Below, piece by piece: positions 7,525 to 16,357 of a stretch of 18,371 nt of DNA. A program made the translations under genes and the position numbers. The notes under the pieces are model-generated. The model worked only from the letters and a program-made list of their open reading frames with translations, had not been told where the DNA came from and made no database searches. Numbering within the stretch: the first letter of the stretch is position 1; every line of letters begins with the position of its first letter. The stretch is from Rhodospirillaceae bacterium. GTDB lineage: Bacteria > Pseudomonadota > Alphaproteobacteria > UBA8366. The DNA is taken from assembly GCA_002711555.1 (NCBI GenBank), contig PARQ01000016.1:1-18371 (forward strand), written 5' to 3'.

Positions 7525-8148
7525 TCATTGCAGGGGAATAAGGCAATGGTGATAAGCTGGACGTTTCTTTAGCCTATCAAACCATGACAAAAGATTGTGC
7601 ATACTATTTGCCTGTTCTGGCCGCAACTCAATCCATCGTCTAGCATGCACGCCCAACGGCACATCTCCTAAAGTAAATTGTGATCCACTGACAAATTCTT
7701 TGTTAACCAGATGCTTATCAAGTATTTTCCAAAGATGCGTCGCCTTTTCTGTCCCCAGCGCAACTTCTTGCATGTTGCGCGTCTCCTCACTTTCTCTTAC
7801 GAGATTCCGAAAAATCAGGAACATGGGCGGGTTAACTGTTGTGCTGAGCCACTCCATCCAGCGGTCGGCATCTGCTCGCGCTCTCAAATCATCTGGCCAA
7901 AGGGTCGTCTCGTGTCCATACTTGCAAGCTAGGTAACGGATAATGACATTTGATTCCCAGAGCACGAAGCCATCGTCTACGACTGTTGGCACTAAACCAT
8001 TCGGATTCATGCCTAAGTAATCTGGCTGGTCATTTTTCCCAAATTTACCACCTACATCCTCACGACTATATTCAATCCCAAGCTCATCACAAACCCAGAG
8101 AACCTTCATTACATTTGAGGAAGTGTTACGCCCAAGAATTCTTAACAT
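7525..8148 (-). CDS. Glutathione S-transferase family protein
   Basis: A 207-residue cytosolic GST. The N-terminal thioredoxin-like domain has LRILGRNTSSNVMKVLW, with a Ser/Asn-type active-site region at residues 9-13, the cis-proline segment LVPTVVDDG and the glutathione-contacting ESNVI. The helical C-terminal domain carries LWPDDLRARADADRWMEW, the conserved FTLGDVPLGV capping motif and a YHHC end. I chose ATG 8146-8148, which has AAGGA nine bases upstream. An in-frame TTG at 8232 and an ATG at 8170-8172 would add 28 or 8 residues unlike any GST. Substrate cannot be told. It is followed on the same strand by the SH3-like and lipoprotein genes, which may be an operon. Confidence 0.88.
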   Translation of the reverse strand: MLRILGRNTSSNVMKVLWVCDELGIEYSREDVGGKFGKNDQPDYLGMNPNGLVPTVVDDGFVLWESNVIIRYLACKYGHETTLWPDDLRARADADRWMEWLSTTVNPPMFLIFRNLVRESEETRNMQEVALGTEKATHLWKILDKHLVNKEFVSGSQFTLGDVPLGVHARRWIELRPEQANSMHNLLSWFDRLKKRPAYHHCLIPLQ

Positions 8149-8337
8149 AAATTTAATTCCTTCTTTTATCATAACAATCACAACTTTTTGTATATCTCGA
8201 TTGCCGGATGCGCATCTATCAGCAGGAAACAATCAACAGCAGCAAGCAAAACACAATGCCCATGATACTAACTTAAAAAAAGGTAAGTAGCATGCGGTAA
8301 CAAATGTAAATTTATATTTTTACTTTATAAAATGTTA

Positions 8338-11094
8338 TCAGTGAGCTTCATCCCAATTATCACCAATACCCGCCTCAACCTCTAAAGGCACGCACATTTT
8401 TACCGTCGGCCCCGCAGCTCTTTCCATCACGTCAGTAATTATCTTAGCCACTTCATCTACTTCACTATTTGGCACTTCGAATAAAAGCTCGTCGTGAACT
8501 TGCAGTAGCATTGCTGCTTCTGATCCATGGCTTTGAAGCGCCTGCGGCACCCGAATCATAGCGCGTTTTATGATGTCAGCCGCCGTTCCTTGAATTGGGG
8601 CATTTATAGCCTGACGCTCTGCATAATTACGACGCATGTGATCCTTATCATTGATGCCTGGCAAATGGATGCGCCGACCAAAGAGCGTTGTAACCATTCC
8701 GGTCTTACGACATTCGCTCTTCAAGCGCTCCATATAAGCCTTAATGCCAGGGTATTTTTCAAAATAAGCATTGATATAAGCCCTGGCATCTGTCTGCCCA
8801 ATGCCCAGTTGGCGGGATAATCCAAAAGCGCTAATGCCATATATAATTCCAAAGTTAATAGCTTTTGCTTGGCGCCGTATTTGTGGATCTATATCATTCA
8901 AAGGCACGTCGAAAACTTGAGATGCAGTCGTTGCATGAATATCGGCTCCTCCTTTAAAGGCCTGAGCTAACGAGTCGATATCCGCCATATGGGCAAGAAC
9001 TCGAAGCTCAATTTGTGAATAATCAAATGACATAAGCTTATGTCCAGGTTTCGCAACGAATGCTTGCCGGATTTTTCTGCCTTCATCAGTTCTTATTGGA
9101 ATGTTCTGCAAGTTTGGATTGGTAGAAGAAAGACGCCCAGTTTGGGCTCCTGCCATTGCATATGATGTATGAACACGCCCTGTTTCCGGATTTATTTCTT
9201 TCACTAATGAATCTGTATAGGTACTCTTGAGTTTTGCTAGCTGGCGCCATTGAAGCACCTGTGTAGGCAAATCATGTCCCTCTGAGGCAAGGTCCTCTAG
9301 AACTTTTGCACTGGTTTGATAGGCGCCGGTCTTAGTCTTTTTAGCGCCAGGCAAACCTAACTTTTCGAATAGAATCTGCCCGAGCTGTTTGGGAGAATTA
9401 ATATTGAAGTCCTCTCCGGCAAGGGCTTTAATTTCATCTTCAAGTGCAGAGAGACGCTTAGCCAGATCGCAACTCAATTTTGTCAATAAGCCTTGATCAA
9501 CACATATTCCGTTTTTTTCCATTTGAACAAGTATAGGAATGAGTGGACGTTCAATAGTTTCGTAAACGGTTACCATTTTTTCATCTAACAACCGCGGCTT
9601 TAAAATACGATGCAAACGAAGCGTCAAATCAGCATCCTCAGCCGCATAGTTACAGGCTTGTTCAAGCGGCACATAGTCGAAAGTGATTTGTTTCTGCCCC
9701 GACCCAACCACGTTTTTATATTTTATGGTTTTGACATTCAGATGATGGTCCGCGAGCTCGTCTAAACCATGCTTCCCTGAACCCCCTTCAAGAACAAAAG
9801 AGCAAACCATTGTATCGTCCACGGGCCCAATAACTACTCCATACCTAAGTAAGATGAGAGAGTCATATTTTATGTTTTGGCCAATTTTTATTAGTGATTC
9901 ATCTTCTAAAACGGGCCGAAGCATATCGAGCACAAGCGACTGTGAGAGTTGTTTTAAATCTTGGTCTCGGTTCAAACTGTTATTTTCAACCACACCGAGA
10001 TTACTTTGCTTTTTTAATATCTTGTGTGCAACTGGAATATAACAAGCCTTGCCTGGATTAACCGACAATGAGATCCCAACCAACTCAGCTTTCATTGGAT
10101 TCAAAGAGGTAGTTTCAGTATCAATTGAGACCAACCCTTTTTGATAAATTTGCTTGATCCAATCTTGGAGAGTCTCTTTGTCCTGAACGATTTTGTAATC
10201 CACATTCCCAAAACACTCATTCTGCTCCTGCTGAGAGTTTTGTGATTCTATATTCAACCGCGAAATGATTGATTTAAAACCCTGTTCAGTAAGAAAATGT
10301 ATAGTTTTATCTCTATCAATTTGTTTCCGCGCGAATTCGGATAGCGAATTTAGCACCGGAACGTCTTGCTTCAGCTCCACCAGTTTACGAGATACGCGCG
10401 CTTGCTCAGAAAATTCAATAAGGTTTTCTCGTCGCTTTTTCTGTTTTATTTCATTTGCATGCTCTAAGAGCGTCTCAAGGTCACCATACTCGTTAATTAG
10501 CAAGGCCGCTGTTTTTACTCCGATACCAGGAACACCAGGCACATTGTCAACTGAATCCCCCGCCAGAGCCTGAACATCAACAACTTTTTCAGGCACTACA
10601 CCAAACCGCTCGATCACCTCTTCTGCTTTTATGAGGCGGTTTCTCATAGAGTCAAACATCGATATCCGACCGCCAACCAGTTGCATTAAATCCTTATCTG
10701 ACGACACAATCGTCACACGTGCTCCTGCCTCAGCCCCCATTTTTGCATAAGTAGCAATTATATCATCGGCCTCGTAACCCGGCATTTCGATAGCTGGTAG
10801 CCCGAAAGCCATCGTTGCCTCCTTTACCAAGTCAAATTGTGGGACTAAGTCGTCCGGTGGTGGCGGCCGATTCGCTTTATAATCGGGATAAATCTCATTG
10901 CGAAAAGTTTTTCTTGCAGCATCAAAGATGACTGCAATGTGATCTGCATCACTCTCTTCGACTAACTTCAACACCATCTGAGTAAACCCGTATACGGCAT
11001 TAACTGGTGTGCCATCCGGGCGTGTCAACGGCCTGACCGCATGGTAGGCGCGGAAAATAAATCCAGAGCCATCTACTAAATACAAACGTTCCAT
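8338..11094 (-). CDS. polA: DNA polymerase I
   Basis: This 918-residue enzyme fills gaps and removes RNA primers during replication and repair. All three activities look intact. The 5' nuclease domain (about 1-290) has LVDGSGFIFRAYHA, the YEADD motif, SSDKDLMQL and AGDSVDNVPGVPGIG with its helix-hairpin-helix. The 3'-5' proofreading domain (about 305-510) keeps SIDTETTSL, GQNIKYD and YAAEDADL, the Exo I, II and III motifs. The polymerase domain has motif A FDYSQIELR, motif B RRQAKAINFGIIYG and motif C VHDE (from residue 866). The ATG start is normal for the family. Length is typical. The gene stands alone; a small zinc-finger gene lies 30 bases upstream on the same strand and may share its transcript. 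Confidence 0.97.
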   Translation of the reverse strand: MERLYLVDGSGFIFRAYHAVRPLTRPDGTPVNAVYGFTQMVLKLVEESDADHIAVIFDAARKTFRNEIYPDYKANRPPPPDDLVPQFDLVKEATMAFGLPAIEMPGYEADDIIATYAKMGAEAGARVTIVSSDKDLMQLVGGRISMFDSMRNRLIKAEEVIERFGVVPEKVVDVQALAGDSVDNVPGVPGIGVKTAALLINEYGDLETLLEHANEIKQKKRRENLIEFSEQARVSRKLVELKQDVPVLNSLSEFARKQIDRDKTIHFLTEQGFKSIISRLNIESQNSQQEQNECFGNVDYKIVQDKETLQDWIKQIYQKGLVSIDTETTSLNPMKAELVGISLSVNPGKACYIPVAHKILKKQSNLGVVENNSLNRDQDLKQLSQSLVLDMLRPVLEDESLIKIGQNIKYDSLILLRYGVVIGPVDDTMVCSFVLEGGSGKHGLDELADHHLNVKTIKYKNVVGSGQKQITFDYVPLEQACNYAAEDADLTLRLHRILKPRLLDEKMVTVYETIERPLIPILVQMEKNGICVDQGLLTKLSCDLAKRLSALEDEIKALAGEDFNINSPKQLGQILFEKLGLPGAKKTKTGAYQTSAKVLEDLASEGHDLPTQVLQWRQLAKLKSTYTDSLVKEINPETGRVHTSYAMAGAQTGRLSSTNPNLQNIPIRTDEGRKIRQAFVAKPGHKLMSFDYSQIELRVLAHMADIDSLAQAFKGGADIHATTASQVFDVPLNDIDPQIRRQAKAINFGIIYGISAFGLSRQLGIGQTDARAYINAYFEKYPGIKAYMERLKSECRKTGMVTTLFGRRIHLPGINDKDHMRRNYAERQAINAPIQGTAADIIKRAMIRVPQALQSHGSEAAMLLQVHDELLFEVPNSEVDEVAKIITDVMERAAGPTVKMCVPLEVEAGIGDNWDEAH

Positions 11095-11124
11095 AATCGC
11101 ATCACCAATTTTAAATTTTCCCTC

Positions 11125-11301
11125 TTACCCACTTACCGGTGTAGCCCCAACCAGCAACTTAAATTGCCTGCCGCAATAAGGGCACTCAATTTCCGTATTA
11201 TCACCCATATTCAAAAAGATGCGTGGGTGTCCGGAAGCTCCGCTTCCACCATCACAACTTACCTCCCTTGTATCGACCTTAGTTACTTCAATTGGCTTCA
11301 T
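11125..11301 (-). CDS. NDUFS6-like zinc-finger protein (zf-CHCC), 58 residues
   Basis: A short gene easily missed because of its length. It encodes MKPIEVTKVDTREVSCDGG and then GHPRIFLNMGDN and ECPYCGRQFKL. The four zinc ligands are Cys16, His25, Cys40 and Cys43 in the C-x8-H-x14-C-x2-C layout of the zf-CHCC family. This family is homologous to mitochondrial complex I subunit NDUFS6, and alphaproteobacterial members occur with the respiratory NADH dehydrogenase. GAAGGA lies upstream of the ATG (11299-11301), with a somewhat long spacing. It precedes polA by 30 bases on the same strand and is divergent from the ABC ATPase gene. Nothing in the window tests a link to complex I; that comes from the family. 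Confidence 0.87.
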   Translation of the reverse strand: MKPIEVTKVDTREVSCDGGSGASGHPRIFLNMGDNTEIECPYCGRQFKLLVGATPVSG

Positions 11302-11394
11302 TTACGTTACTATCCTTCAATAGTTAATAGGCATCCATGGTTGACCACTGGTAAGCCTGGATGATAGCGAATGCCTCGCGACAATCAATCGCCT

Positions 11395-11400
11395 AGGAGG
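11395..11400 (+). promoter_or_regulatory. Ribosome binding site deciding the ABC ATPase start
   Basis: A perfect AGGAGG lies six bases before TTG 11407-11409. This favours that TTG over the in-frame ATG at 11371, which lacks a comparable site and would add twelve residues ahead of the conserved domain. Confidence 0.6.
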
Positions 11401-11406
11401 CAGAAA

Positions 11407-12384
11407 TTGACTGACCCTAATTGTAAGCCCCCCAAGCTGGCTGTTGAGATTCACGGATTAACGAAAATCTATGCCAGTTCAAAAAAGAGGCCCGCAGTTA
11501 CAGCGCTAGCAGGGATAAATCTATGCGTACCTAGAGGGTCTCTATTTGCTTTATTAGGCCCCAACGGCGCCGGAAAATCCACTTTAATAAACACCCTTGG
11601 CGGACTTATATCGAAGAGCGACGGCAGCGTTAAAATTTGGGGCATTGACATAGATCAATATCCACGGAACGCTCGCGCGGCCATCGGAATTGTTCCTCAA
11701 GAACTTAATATGGATGCCTTTTTCACTCCACGCGAATACCTTAATATGCAAGCGGGGCTTTATGGAGTGCCGCCCGCGGATACCAAAACGGATGAAATTC
11801 TTGCGCGTGTGGGACTCTCTTCTGTGGCCGACTCATATGCCCGAACCCTTTCAGGAGGAATGCGTCGTCGACTCCTAATTGCAAAAGCTATGGTTCATGA
11901 TCCACCGGTTCTAGTGTTAGATGAACCAACGGCCGGCGTGGACATAGAACTGCGAGAACAGCTTTGGGAAAACATCCGCATACTCAATCGGGGTGGGGTA
12001 ACAGTACTAATCACCACTCACTACCTTGAGGAGGCAGAAAAACTTTGTGATCGTATTGCTATTATTCACAAGGGAGAATTGATTGCTTCAGAGAGAAAAG
12101 AAACCCTATTGTCTCGAATTGATGAAAAAACTTTGATTATAACCACTGACCATCCACTCGTTGAAATGCCCCCCAATCTTTTGCAATTTTCTCCTTTACT
12201 TACTCAAAAAGGAGCGATCATGATCAATTATAGGAAAAGCGTAATTCAGGTTAACCAAATTTTGGAGGAATTTCGGAAAGCTCAGCTAACTATCGTTGAT
12301 ATTCAGAGTGAGGAAACCAATCTGGGGGATGTTTTCCTCCAGTTAACTCAAACCTCGCCCCATAGAGAAAAAGATCCCGCATAA
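11407..12384 (+). CDS. ABC-2-type transporter ATP-binding protein, no permease adjacent
   Basis: This 325-residue nucleotide-binding subunit would power an ABC-2-type exporter in the inner membrane. With the TTG start it shows Walker A GPNGAGKS (51-58), Q-loop Gln98 in GIVPQ, signature LSGGMRR (148-154), Walker B LVLDEP (169-174) and H-loop His205 in TTH. A C-terminal extension of about 100 residues ends in NLGDVFLQLT, typical of the drug or polysaccharide exporter ATPases (CcmA/YadG type). The ATG at 11371 is the alternative start. A permease gene normally follows such an ATPase; instead the stop overlaps the ATG of a lipoprotein hydrolase by one base (TAATG). The partner permease must be encoded elsewhere. 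The substrate is unknown. Confidence 0.9.
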   Translation: MTDPNCKPPKLAVEIHGLTKIYASSKKRPAVTALAGINLCVPRGSLFALLGPNGAGKSTLINTLGGLISKSDGSVKIWGIDIDQYPRNARAAIGIVPQELNMDAFFTPREYLNMQAGLYGVPPADTKTDEILARVGLSSVADSYARTLSGGMRRRLLIAKAMVHDPPVLVLDEPTAGVDIELREQLWENIRILNRGGVTVLITTHYLEEAEKLCDRIAIIHKGELIASERKETLLSRIDEKTLIITTDHPLVEMPPNLLQFSPLLTQKGAIMINYRKSVIQVNQILEEFRKAQLTIVDIQSEETNLGDVFLQLTQTSPHREKDPA

Positions 12385-13361
12385 TGAAAAATGCCACTGT
12401 AATGGCGGCAGCACTATTATTATTTAGCGCATGTGGACCCCGCTATATTGAACCTGGACCTTCATCACAGGCGGCGATTATTGAACAGAATGCTTTTATT
12501 ATGAATGACGGCATAAAGCTTCCTTTGAGACAATGGGGGCCAAAAATGTTTCCACGATTCGTTGTTCTCGCACTCCATGGATTCAATGATTATTCAAACG
12601 CGTTTGAAAAACCTGCGGCCTATTGGGCCAAATTCGGTGTTACCACTTATGCCTATGATCAGCGTGGATTTGGGGGAGCACCATTTGCTGGGCGCTGGCA
12701 TGGAGCTCCGTCATTAACAGCTGACTTTATAAGGATTGCTCACATTATTCGTTTGAAACATCCCGATGTGCCGCTTTTTTTGCTTGGAGAAAGCATGGGG
12801 GGTGCCGTTACTATCGCAGCATCAGCGCACCATAATCTGCCTTTACACAATGGAAAAATTCTAATAGCACCAGCCATCTGGGGACGTGCAGCTATGCCAG
12901 CTTGGCAAGAAGCTGCACTATGGATTTTGACCAAATTTGCGCCTGGGCTCCGTGTGAGCGGTGGGGGCTTTGGGCGCAAGCCTACTGATAACCTTAGTAT
13001 GCTAAGGCAATTATCCACAGATAAAAAAATAATAAAACGAACACGCGTTGATGCTGTAAACGGCTTAGTAAATCTTATGGATATAGCCCTCTGTGGCGCT
13101 AACAAATTAAAGGGACCAGCATTAATATTGTACGGAAAACAGGAGGATATCATTCCAAGCAAAGCGCGCCTTTTGCTAAAAACGCGCTTATTAAACAGTT
13201 CGTCAAATATCTTCATTAAGGAATATGAGAGCGGTTACCATATGCTATTGCGAGATTTAAATGCGAAAGTTGTTTGGAACGACATTTTTGACTGGATGAA
13301 AAATCCATTGCACTCACCATCACACGGAACCCTTGCCAGGGATTTAAACCACGCAAAATAA
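12384..13361 (+). CDS. Lipoprotein alpha/beta hydrolase (monoglyceride lipase / lysophospholipase type)
   Basis: A 325-residue serine hydrolase with a lipoprotein signal peptide: MAAALLLFSAC puts the lipidated Cys at residue 17. The alpha/beta fold shows oxyanion segment LALHGFNDYSNAF (His65-Gly66), the YDQRGFG strand, nucleophile Ser137 in GESMGG, acid Asp255 in LYGKQEDIIP and base His286 in GYHML, the pattern of the Hydrolase_4 family that includes monoacylglycerol lipases and lysophospholipase PldB. A complete triad suggests an active esterase facing the periplasm. Its ATG overlaps the stop of the ABC ATPase gene, so the two are co-translated; a role in moving or trimming envelope lipids is inference. 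No terminator is visible before tRNA-Arg, 56 bases downstream. Confidence 0.88.
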   Translation: MKNATVMAAALLLFSACGPRYIEPGPSSQAAIIEQNAFIMNDGIKLPLRQWGPKMFPRFVVLALHGFNDYSNAFEKPAAYWAKFGVTTYAYDQRGFGGAPFAGRWHGAPSLTADFIRIAHIIRLKHPDVPLFLLGESMGGAVTIAASAHHNLPLHNGKILIAPAIWGRAAMPAWQEAALWILTKFAPGLRVSGGGFGRKPTDNLSMLRQLSTDKKIIKRTRVDAVNGLVNLMDIALCGANKLKGPALILYGKQEDIIPSKARLLLKTRLLNSSSNIFIKEYESGYHMLLRDLNAKVVWNDIFDWMKNPLHSPSHGTLARDLNHAK

Positions 13362-13417
13362 CCATAGAAAAACCAGCTAGCATAGTGTTGAAGATTGCCG
13401 TAGTTTCCTGCTCTTAG

Positions 13418-13494
13418 GCGCCCGTAGCTCAGCTGGATAGAGCGACGCCCTCCGGAGGCGTAGGTCAGGGGTTCGAATCCTCTCGGGCGCGCCA
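13418..13494 (+). tRNA. tRNA-Arg (anticodon CCG)
   Basis: A complete 77-base cloverleaf. The acceptor stem GCGCCCG pairs with CGGGCGC (13484-13490), followed by discriminator G and an encoded CCA (13492-13494). The D stem is GCTC/GAGC, the anticodon stem ACGCC/GGCGT, and the seven-base loop CTCCGGA places CCG at 13452-13454, reading codon CGG. The T arm is AGGGG-TTCGAAT-CCTCT with one G-T pair. I see no integrase or attachment-site duplicate beside it. Confidence 0.96.
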
Positions 13495-13690
13495 TTTGAA
13501 AGAATATTCGCGCAGCCATTTTACAAACTGCCTCGATTAATAAACTAAAAACCAAAAGATTTGAGCTTTGCTCTATGTGCATCCCCAGCTTACACAATCT
13601 GACACATTGACGACAAGTGGTCGAGGCCTGTACTGAATAGACAACTTGAAACTTTTATCTCATTATTTGTAACTACCGGAAGTGCCTGTC

Positions 13691-14209
13691 ATGAAATTAA
13701 ACATTGGTGGAACAACCCCAGCGGCGAATTGGAAAAATATGCACCCAAGCGAGAGTGCTGATGTCGATTATAAGGGCGACTTTGGCGATCTCGGCCAGTT
13801 CTCAAATGATTCATTTGATATAATTTATAGCTGCCACCTATTACAGCGTTGCGGTTACAAAGAAGAAATACCCCAGGCACTCGGGGAATGTCTTCGCATT
13901 CTTAAACCAGGAGGTGAGCTTATGGTCAGCGTGCCCGATATGGCTGCCCTTTGCATACTATTTGTTCATGAAAAGATAACTCCCGACCACCAGTGGCATT
14001 TAATGCGCATACTGTTTGGCGGCGAAGTTGATGAAGACGACTTTAATGCTACCGGGTTCACCGCTGATTTTTTAGGTAGCTTTCTAACGGACGCGGGCTT
14101 TGAAAACATTAAATGTATCGACGACTTCGGGCTTTTTGATGATGCAAGTCAGGAAAAACTTAATGGAATCTCCGTTAGCCTCAATATGAAGGCTGTAAAA
14201 CCGACCTAA
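13691..14209 (+). CDS. SAM-dependent methyltransferase-like protein
   Basis: A 172-residue protein of the short class I methyltransferase-like type. It opens with KLNIGGTTPAANWKN in place of the usual glycine-rich LNLGCG motif, then DFGDLGQFSNDSFDIIYS (motifs II-III region), the helix HLLQRCGYKEEIPQALGE, RILKPGGELMVSVPDM, and the tail FGGEVDEDDFNATGF and FGLFDDAS that marks a distinct bacterial subfamily. Because the first glycine motif is altered, SAM binding or catalysis is not certain. The ATG at 13691 has GGAAG eight bases upstream; an in-frame GTG at 13682 is less likely. It converges on hldE. The substrate is unknown; the subfamily is often near sugar and cell-surface genes, which would suit hldE, but that is inference. 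Confidence 0.78.
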   Translation: MKLNIGGTTPAANWKNMHPSESADVDYKGDFGDLGQFSNDSFDIIYSCHLLQRCGYKEEIPQALGECLRILKPGGELMVSVPDMAALCILFVHEKITPDHQWHLMRILFGGEVDEDDFNATGFTADFLGSFLTDAGFENIKCIDDFGLFDDASQEKLNGISVSLNMKAVKPT

Positions 14210-14293
14210 TCACCCGTAAAAATAATTATCATTCAATATGAACTTAATCAGTGATGTGCGTAGCATGGTCGGGGACCTGGAAATTCAATGGGC

Positions 14294-15781
14294 TCAATTA
14301 GTCTTACAAAAATTGTTACCCTCAAGTTTTTCAATTGTACTCGTCGTGCTGTGACCAGGCAGTATGTCTGCCAGGAACACTTCACCTCCCCACTTCGATA
14401 CTAAATCGCCCCCAACGACGTCTTTAAGCTCATAATCAGAACCTTTTATAAGAATGTCCGGCCGCAATGTTTCAATTACTGCAATTGGCGTCGCATCATC
14501 AAATATTATCACCAAATCAACGTCAGCGAGCGAAGCCAATACTTGTGCTCTGCTCAATTCACTCTGCACCGGCCTGTTTTCTCCTTTCAAGTGACGGACA
14601 GACCGGTCACTATTAAGACCAACGATCAGTCGATCACAGGTTTCTTTGGCTTGAGAAAGAAGCGAGATGTGGCCTGGATGAAGCAGGTCGAAACATCCGT
14701 TGGTGAAGCCACATCGCAATCCTTTCTCCCTCCACGAGGCTATTTTATTTGAGGCCTCGCTCAGGGCTGAAATTTTAAGTTCAGACCCCATCAGAGCAGT
14801 CTCATGCAAACCTGAAAGAATTTCTGATGTGTGGACAACTGCAGTGCCATTCTTGCCAACAACGACTCCTGCTGCAATATTGGCAAGAGTAGCAGCCGTT
14901 TTGAGGTCTGCACCGACGTCAAGTGCAACTGCCACTATCGCCACAACCGTATCACCAGCGCCAGAAACATCAAATACTTCTCGCGCGCGTGCTTTCAAAT
15001 GAGTAGCTTCTTCCATTGTTACAAGGCTCATACCTTGCTCACTTCTGGTAGCAAGAACAGCCTTTACGCCTGCGTTCTGTATTATGTGACGTGCGGCTGC
15101 GACAACTTCACTGTCACATTTTGTGGACATCCCACTCGCACTACTTAACTCTTGAAGGTTCGGGGTTATCAAGTTGGCGCCACGATAAATATCAAAAAAA
15201 TTACCTTTCGGATCAATTATTACCTTTGTGCCATTTTGCTTAGCTATATCAATCAATATACGAATTAGGTCAGCCCCTAGAACACCCTTTCCGTAATCAG
15301 AAAGAACAAGAACGCCGTTTCTTTTCGAGATCTCTTTCCGTACGGCTGATACTATGGCTTTTGAGGTGTTTTCTGTTACCGGCGATGTCACTTCTCGGTC
15401 AGCTCGCAACAATTGCTGTCGCGCTGCGAGGTATCTGGACTTAACAGTCGTTAGACGATTTTTTTCAAAAATCAATCTTGCCGAAAGATTATCTTGCGCC
15501 GCAAGTAAATCTTCAACGGAGCGGCCTGGCTCATCATTGCCAACAACGGAGATAAGGCGCGCAGCTGCACCCAACGCCGCTATGTTGCGAACCACGTTAC
15601 CTGCACCCCCAGGCATGGATGTCTCTGAGTCAACCTCAAGCACAGGAATTGGCGCTTCTGGTGATAATCGATTTACCTGGCCCTCAAAAAACCGGTCCAA
15701 CATTACATCGCCCACACATGTGATGCTCCCTGCACTAAGCTTTTCGACAATTCCAACTAAGGAAAACAGGTCTGACACCAT
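14294..15781 (-). CDS. hldE: Bifunctional heptose-7-phosphate kinase / heptose-1-phosphate adenylyltransferase
   Basis: HldE (RfaE) makes ADP-heptose for the LPS core. The 495-residue protein contains both halves. The N-terminal PfkB-type kinase (about 1-320) phosphorylates D-glycero-beta-D-manno-heptose 7-phosphate; it has MPGGAGNVVRN and DVSGAGDT (271-278) with catalytic Asp277. The C-terminal adenylyltransferase (about 345-495) has TNGCFDLLHPGH (360-371) with the nucleotidyl-transfer HxGH and GLNSDRSVRHLKG. So the organism probably makes heptose-containing LPS. It starts 21 bases after the regA stop on the same strand, which suggests one transcript regB-regA-hldE. Other heptose genes (gmhA, gmhB, hldD) are not in the window. 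Confidence 0.96.
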   Translation of the reverse strand: MVSDLFSLVGIVEKLSAGSITCVGDVMLDRFFEGQVNRLSPEAPIPVLEVDSETSMPGGAGNVVRNIAALGAAARLISVVGNDEPGRSVEDLLAAQDNLSARLIFEKNRLTTVKSRYLAARQQLLRADREVTSPVTENTSKAIVSAVRKEISKRNGVLVLSDYGKGVLGADLIRILIDIAKQNGTKVIIDPKGNFFDIYRGANLITPNLQELSSASGMSTKCDSEVVAAARHIIQNAGVKAVLATRSEQGMSLVTMEEATHLKARAREVFDVSGAGDTVVAIVAVALDVGADLKTAATLANIAAGVVVGKNGTAVVHTSEILSGLHETALMGSELKISALSEASNKIASWREKGLRCGFTNGCFDLLHPGHISLLSQAKETCDRLIVGLNSDRSVRHLKGENRPVQSELSRAQVLASLADVDLVIIFDDATPIAVIETLRPDILIKGSDYELKDVVGGDLVSKWGGEVFLADILPGHSTTSTIEKLEGNNFCKTN

Positions 15782-15802
15782 TATGCATAATCCATTCGAT
15801 GT

Positions 15803-16357
15803 CTAACTCCGCGGAGCATGTTTATTAAGAATGCGCTGAAGTGTGCGTCGATGCATTTTTAATCGCCGTGCTGTCTCAGATACATTGCGGTTACATTGCT
15901 CATAGACCCGCTGAATATGTTCCCAACGAACTCGATCAGCTGACATTGGATCTTCCGGCGGCAATGGCAACGGACGTTCGGTTTCCAAAAGAGCCGCAGC
16001 AATTGCATCAGCATCTGCCGGCTTTGGAAGATAGTCAACCGCTCCGGCCTTCACTGCCTCAACGGCAGTGGCTATGTTTCCATAGCCCGTGAGAATAACA
16101 ATCCTTGTCTCAGCACGGCCCTCACGCAGCGCTTTTACTATTTCTAAACCATTGCCATCTTCTAACCTCAAATCAACGATCGCGTAAGCAGGTGGACGTT
16201 GGGCAGCTAGTTCGATTCCTTCGGCAACACTAGCAGCCACCTCGGGTAAAAAGTTACGTTTCTCAAGTGCTCTAGCTAATCGGTTTCGCAGTGGAGCGTC
16301 ATCGTCCACTATAAGAAGCGTCCTATCTGCGGGTAATCCGGCCGAGAATTCCTTCAC
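15803..16357 (-). CDS. regA: RegA/ActR/PrrA redox response regulator
   Basis: A 184-residue global redox regulator. The receiver domain shows acidic residues in IVDDDAP, phosphorylation site Asp62 in IVDLRLEDGNG, Thr in ILTGYGN and Lys in DYLPKP. A proline-rich linker (LPLPPEDP) leads to the near-invariant Fis-type helix-turn-helix, ending in NVSETARRLKMHRRTLQRIL, diagnostic for the family. In relatives RegA controls photosynthesis, CO2 and nitrogen fixation, respiration and acid tolerance. The GTG start (16355-16357) overlaps the regB stop by four bases (GTGA), so the two are translationally coupled. In Rhodobacter regA is co-transcribed with senC and divergent from regB; here it lies behind regB and ahead of hldE. 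Confidence 0.96.
   Translation of the reverse strand: MKEFSAGLPADRTLLIVDDDAPLRNRLARALEKRNFLPEVAASVAEGIELAAQRPPAYAIVDLRLEDGNGLEIVKALREGRAETRIVILTGYGNIATAVEAVKAGAVDYLPKPADADAIAAALLETERPLPLPPEDPMSADRVRWEHIQRVYEQCNRNVSETARRLKMHRRTLQRILNKHAPRS

Noticed and set aside
13235..13597. Minus-strand frame across the tRNA encoding PRGFEPLTYASGGRRSIQLS
   Set aside because: This peptide is the well-known spurious translation of the complement of a tRNA gene; it overlaps tRNA-Arg and the end of the hydrolase gene.
13418..13690. tRNA-Arg as an integration site for a mobile element
   Set aside because: No integrase, no repeat of the tRNA 3' end and no change in gene character is visible downstream.
15354..15806. 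Plus-strand frame over the hldE kinase domain
   Set aside because: Antisense to a conserved enzyme domain; no homology seen.
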